Assembly (NCBI GenBank): GCA_964529285.1 | Contig: CAZGWK010000007.1 | Coordinates: 20,792 to 84,791 of the forward strand | DNA from: SURF-21 sp964529285 | GTDB taxonomy: Bacteria > Actinomycetota > Geothermincolia > Geothermincolales > RBG-13-55-18 | Reading direction: 5' to 3' | DNA length: 64,000 nt | Shown here: one piece after another, positions 60,476-64,000 of the stretch | Layout of the letters: each line of letters opens with the position of its first letter | How positions within the stretch are numbered: the first letter of the stretch is position 1 | Notes under the pieces: model-generated | What the model was told of the DNA's origin: nothing | Database searches by the model: none | The model's input: the letters and a program-made list of their open reading frames with translations, nothing else | Made by a program: the position numbers and the translations under genes

Positions 60476-61702
60476 TCAAACGTATCTTTCCGCGACGTAA
60501 TCCCGTAACCCGCCGTCCCCGCCCAGGAACTTCATGAGTTCCTCCCAGCGGCGCCTCCACTCCAGGTACCAGAGGTAAGGGTCGCGAGTGGGCAGGGCGC
60601 CGCAGCGGGCGCGTAGAACGTTGGCCATGCACTGCGAGTAACCTTCGCCGTCTCCTCTGGAGAGGTAATCCATGCCCATGAGCACGCAAGTGCGGAAGAT
60701 GAGCTCCTCCAGGTCGTCCCGGAGGAAGCGGCCGGGGTAGGGGTCGAGTTCCTCCACTGCGACCATGCGCCAGTCGTCACCTGGCTTCTGCGCCCTCAAC
60801 TTTGCCCGGCTGTAGATAAAGCGGTCAAGGTCCTCCCGGAACCTCCTCCAAAGCGGCGCTGTCTTGGGCGGAGGCAGGTGCCGGATGCGCAGCTCCTTAT
60901 CCAGGAGGAAGTCGCTGCCGAAGAACTTCGCGTTTAGCAGGTAGTCGATGTCCTCACCCCGGGTCACGTTCGGGTCGAAGGCCACGCGCGTGAAGAGCTC
61001 GCGGTGGACCACCATGTTGCCGCCGAACACCCAGGGAGTCACCTCGAGCCTCTCCCCGCCGTCGATGATATCGAAAGCCTTGTTCATGTACTCCACGGCC
61101 GGCCATTCCGCTAAGACGGGATCGCGGTTGGGAGGAAGGCGGTAATTATCGTCGCGGTTAATATATACGCCGGCCAGCCCGCCGATGAAGCTGCCCCGGT
61201 ATTCGCCGCCGATATTCTCCGCCACCTTGTGCAGGTACAGCGGGTCCTCGTAGACCTGGTCGTCGTCGAAGAGCACCGCTGCGTCCGCGCCGCTGAGGCA
61301 GGCGGTCACGAGGCAGAAGTTCCTGATATTGGAATATCCCCGCAGGGAAAGCATCTCCTCGCACCCGTCCGGCCCGCGCTCCGCGAGCATGCCCCGCATC
61401 TCCCTCTCCTGGGAATGCGTCAGGAGCGCGACTGGGAAACTGCTCTTGAAGGGGATTATTAACTCCTCCAGGCGCTCCTCCAACTCCCTCTCCAGGTCCG
61501 GATGGGTGGCCGCGCCCAGGACCACCACGCGGAAGTCCGCATAGGAAAGGGTGCGGATGCTCTCCAGGGCCCGCGCCAGGGTCCCCTCTCCATCGAGGGG
61601 TGTGGGATGGTCGTATACCATATCCTCCGCATTGAAAGGTTCACCCGACTTCCTTCCCCAGTAGGAGGGGATGACCAGGGTCAACTTCAAGATCTCCTCC
61701 AC
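60476..61702 (-). CDS. Glycosyltransferase family 2-like protein
   Basis: The 408-residue protein starts LTLVIPSYWGRK and has the acidic motif FDDDQVYED (aspartates for metal and UDP-sugar) near 170 and GEDIDYLL near 265. It is a GT-A transferase of unknown product. Paired with the 59164 gene, it may act on a shared polysaccharide or glycolipid. GTG 61702 is taken as start; a TTG four codons downstream has a better-placed GGAGGAGATC. Confidence 0.8.
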   Translation of the reverse strand: MEEILKLTLVIPSYWGRKSGEPFNAEDMVYDHPTPLDGEGTLARALESIRTLSYADFRVVVLGAATHPDLERELEERLEELIIPFKSSFPVALLTHSQEREMRGMLAERGPDGCEEMLSLRGYSNIRNFCLVTACLSGADAAVLFDDDQVYEDPLYLHKVAENIGGEYRGSFIGGLAGVYINRDDNYRLPPNRDPVLAEWPAVEYMNKAFDIIDGGERLEVTPWVFGGNMVVHRELFTRVAFDPNVTRGEDIDYLLNAKFFGSDFLLDKELRIRHLPPPKTAPLWRRFREDLDRFIYSRAKLRAQKPGDDWRMVAVEELDPYPGRFLRDDLEELIFRTCVLMGMDYLSRGDGEGYSQCMANVLRARCGALPTRDPYLWYLEWRRRWEELMKFLGGDGGLRDYVAERYV

Positions 61703-62158
61703 TGCCGTTCATCCTCGCTTTCCCTCTCGCGGCCTGCAGGCCTCATCAATGCCGGCCTATCCGGCCTCTCCTTACCCTTTTGTCTCGGGATTTGGGCAAA
61801 GGCGCTTAAACGGCGCCCCTACCGTTTGAAGAAGCAACGCTGCGCCTCGTTCCATATCCATATCATGCTTTGCCATGATACACGATTGGTGTTGAAGAAA
61901 CAGCGCGATGAACCCATGTCGCATGCCGCGGCGGCGAAAGACGGTCCAGACTTTGAATCATCTTCCTGTAATATTTTCTTAACCCAAACCCCAAATCGAT
62001 CACGGGCTTCTACAGGACGCTCTCCACGGCAAGAACGATAGGGCTACCGGATGATGTCTTCGCCAGCAGCGAGCACACAGAAAGTCTTATTATGTAGTGT
62101 TTTCTTAATGAAAGATCGCAACTTTAGCCTAGCCGGTACGTGCGTTTATGCAGGATAA
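61703..62158. other. Long non-coding stretch between glycosyltransferases and IS remnant
   Basis: No gene seen. Composition becomes more AT-rich from about 61840, unlike the flanking genes, which fits an insertion or decayed element. A short imperfect hairpin (ATATCATG/CATGATAC) lies at about 61861-61881. Confidence 0.4.
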
Positions 62159-62371
62159 TGGAGTGCTGCCGCTGAAGAGTGTCATGAAAACAGGCGGTTT
62201 TCTGGAGTAATCCTGTTTAGCAGCGTCCAGCTCAAGCTGATCAAGATCGGGGCCAAGGTCATTAATCATTCCAGGAGGACGGTCTTTCAGATGGCGGAGG
62301 TGGCAATGCCCGGGGAGCTATTCGCTGAGGTCCTTTCCCGCATCAGGTCCCTGGCCACAGCTCCCACCTGA
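62159..62371 (+). pseudogene. IS1380-type transposase remnant, C-terminal fragment
   Basis: An open frame with no start encodes about 70 residues ending VQLKLIKIGAKVINHSRR, then TVFQMAEVAMPGELFAEVL and a stop at 62369-62371. This matches the conserved C-terminus of IS1380/IS4-group transposases. The remaining 350 or so residues are absent. No flanking terminal inverted repeats were identified. Confidence 0.75.
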
Positions 62372-62529
62372 TGCAACAGAAAACGAAAGGCAACCACATA
62401 TGCTACACGCCTTGAGCGCTCAAGCTTCCCCGCACATCGCTGAAAACGAAACCCTTCACGCGACAGCGGGAAAATCATCATGGGGAAAGGAGGAAACCGG
62501 GGTTTGGACGTGTCAACCTGCCTGCGGGA

Positions 62530-62538
62530 TGGTAGAAT
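62530..62538 (+). promoter_or_regulatory. Extended -10 promoter of the beta-lactamase-like lipoprotein
   Basis: TGG plus TAGAAT (62533-62538), the same form as at 7117-7125, lies about 100 bp ahead of the predicted GTG start at 62639. Confidence 0.45.
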
Positions 62539-62638
62539 GTTGGCATCGGGAGGCGCATATGGGGAAATGACAATTACAACGAGCCGTGGCCGTGGACGTG
62601 ACCGGCAACCGCCGGGTCACGAGGAATTGGAGCATATT

Positions 62639-63775
62639 GTGAAAGTGACTGGGACACACATCAGTAGTCAGCGCTGGATGTTGGCCGTTCTCTTGGTCCT
62701 GGTACTGGCGGCGGCTTCCTGCGGCGGCCCGTCTTTCTCACGGGAGACCACCACTGATCTGAACCGGGAGCTGGAAACAGTGATGGATTCGAACAAGATT
62801 CCCGGCGCCGTTGCCGGTGTCTGGGCGCCTTCACAAGGAACCTGGTTCGTGGCGAAGGGCGAGGCGGACGTACAGGCAGGCACTCCCATGAAGACAAGCG
62901 ACAAGTTCCGGATTGCGAGCGTGACCAAGACGTTTACCGCGACGATGGTACTGATCCTCGCGGACGAGGGCAGCCTCTCGCTCGACGACAAGCTATCTGA
63001 ATATCTGCCCGAAATCGCGAACTCGGAGAACATCACGATAAGACAGCTTCTAAATCATACCTCGGGGATAAGGGACGAGGACCCCACGGGCACCTGGGCG
63101 GAGTATTACACGCACACCGACCGGATGCTGAAACAGTGGACCCCGATGGAAGTGTATCAGGCATATACGGGGGGCCAGGTCCAGGAGGAGCCGGGCGAGT
63201 GGGAGTACTCCAACGCCGGTTACGTGGTGCTTGGCATGGTCATCGAGGAGGTAAGCGGAACAAGTGTTCCCGACTTCTGCGAGGCTGAGATCACCGGACC
63301 CCTGGGGCTCGAAGACACGTACTTCCCGGAGGGGCCGGAGATCACAGGCGAGTACGCCCACGGCTACGACGGCTCAAAAGACGTGACCCGCATGGACATG
63401 TCCTGGGACTTCACCGCCGGCGCGATGATCTCGACGGCATCAGACTTGAAGGTCTGGTCGAAGGCTTTCGCAACAGGTGAACTCCTGTCCCCTGAGATGC
63501 GCAATCAGCAGAACACATTCGTCGAAATCCCGGGTGGCGGGGAAAACAGGAAGGAAGGGCTGGGCCCGGAGTACGCATACGGGTGGCTCGGGCATGCCGG
63601 GGCGAACTTCGGCTACCAGTGCGAGATGTGGTATTACCCGGAGGAGGACACCACGGTCATTGTCATGATGAACAAGCTCTCGAGCGACGCAAGAGACCTC
63701 GGCGCTGCGACAAAGGCGTTCATACAACTCGCCAACATGGTGTTCCCCGGGACCCTCCCGGCTCCCCACAGCTGA
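62639..63775 (+). CDS. Class C beta-lactamase/esterase-family serine hydrolase, lipoprotein
   Basis: The 378-residue lipoprotein has a lipobox LAAASC (Cys28). The serine hydrolase domain has SVTK (RIASVTKTFTATMVL), the YSN triad residue in YSNAGYVVLGMV and HAG (GHAGANFGYQ) in place of KTG, as in class C beta-lactamase-related D,D-peptidases and esterases. Real beta-lactam resistance is not implied. GTG 62639 is preferred because GGAATTGGAG precedes it and the signal peptide begins there; the frame extends up to 62480. Confidence 0.87.
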   Translation: MKVTGTHISSQRWMLAVLLVLVLAAASCGGPSFSRETTTDLNRELETVMDSNKIPGAVAGVWAPSQGTWFVAKGEADVQAGTPMKTSDKFRIASVTKTFTATMVLILADEGSLSLDDKLSEYLPEIANSENITIRQLLNHTSGIRDEDPTGTWAEYYTHTDRMLKQWTPMEVYQAYTGGQVQEEPGEWEYSNAGYVVLGMVIEEVSGTSVPDFCEAEITGPLGLEDTYFPEGPEITGEYAHGYDGSKDVTRMDMSWDFTAGAMISTASDLKVWSKAFATGELLSPEMRNQQNTFVEIPGGGENRKEGLGPEYAYGWLGHAGANFGYQCEMWYYPEEDTTVIVMMNKLSSDARDLGAATKAFIQLANMVFPGTLPAPHS

Positions 63776-63874
63776 ACCCGGACTTGTAGCCCGCTTCACC
63801 TGAGACGCTCTGACGCAACCCGCCCGTTCAAACGGAATTAGCGCCCGTGTTTGACATTTGAGTAACGTAAATGA

Positions 63875-63943
63875 GGGTCACATCTTTATTCTTGAATACT
63901 CTGCCAATATATGGTTACGAATTCATAAATAAAGATGTGACCC
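63875..63943. mobile_element. Palindromic element or IS-end relic
   Basis: GGGTCACATCTTTATT (63875-63890) and its complement AATAAAGATGTGACCC (63928-63943) are perfect 16-bp arms around an AT-rich middle (CTTGAAT/ATTCATA almost complete the stem). Such palindromes are typical of small REP/MITE elements mobilised by IS200-like transposases. No transposase gene is visible up to the window edge. Confidence 0.6.
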
Positions 63944-64000
63944 CTAAGCCACTATCGCGAAGGATGATGAGGATGTCCTCATCGCTGAACCCCGTATAAT

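Overview
The window is high-GC bacterial chromosome with dense coding and strong housekeeping synteny. Several features suggest a deep-branching, probably anaerobic member of the Actinomycetota (Geothermincolia- or Aquicultoria-like; this is inference). The division and cell-wall (dcw) cluster has ftsZ but no ftsA. There is a class E-type sortase, an actinobacterial-style rplU-rpmA-obgE-proB-proA-nadD-rsfS order, and CODH/ACS-related and BadF-type activase genes. GTG and TTG starts are common. Long open frames opposite real genes are a by-product of the GC-rich third codon positions.

Layout. 0-6.5 kb (minus): comEC (cut by the left edge), comEA, leuS with its own promoter, and a PP-loop tRNA-thiolation-like enzyme. 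6.5-9.1 kb (plus): an intergenic repeat cluster, then an internally duplicated protein of unknown function, an MTA/SAH-type nucleosidase and a small membrane protein; the first and last of these look leaderless. 9.1-16 kb: a class III polyhydroxyalkanoate (PHA) synthase operon (small phasin-like protein, PhaE, PhaC with a histone-like tail), a lipoprotein, a multi-cysteine ferredoxin-like protein, and an (R)-hydratase plus short-chain dehydrogenase pair that could feed PHA synthesis or act in beta-oxidation. 16-25.8 kb: PrcB-like lipoprotein, phytoene-desaturase-like oxidoreductase, AIM24 protein, a three-gene operon (BadF/HgdC activase, CdhC-like protein, CooC-like ATPase), a sensor without output domain, an acyl-CoA synthetase and a lipoprotein. 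26-34 kb (minus): flavodoxin, tRNA-Ala(GGC), rsfS, an LCP-like/LytR_C protein, nadD, proA, proB, obgE, rpmA, rplU.

34-42 kb (minus): a secreted CAP-domain protein with four C-terminal repeats behind a class I c-di-GMP (GEMM) riboswitch and a terminator, a sortase, RNase E/G, the DUF2344 and TIGR03960 radical-SAM pair, and ftsZ. 42.6-58.9 kb (minus): the dcw cluster mraZ-(small ORF)-rsmH-ftsL-ftsI-murE-murF-mraY-murD-ftsW-murG-murC-murB-ddl-ftsQ, driven by a promoter with a four-repeat MraZ-type operator. 59-64 kb: two glycosyltransferases, a long gap holding an IS1380-type transposase remnant, a class C beta-lactamase-like lipoprotein and, at the right edge, a palindromic mobile-element-like relic.

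Best candidates for unusual biology are the activase/CdhC-like/CooC operon (19.7-22.0 kb), the c-di-GMP-controlled repeat protein (34.2-36.2 kb), the PHA synthase with a DNA-binding-like tail (9.5-10.8 kb), and the extended -10/leaderless promoter pattern.
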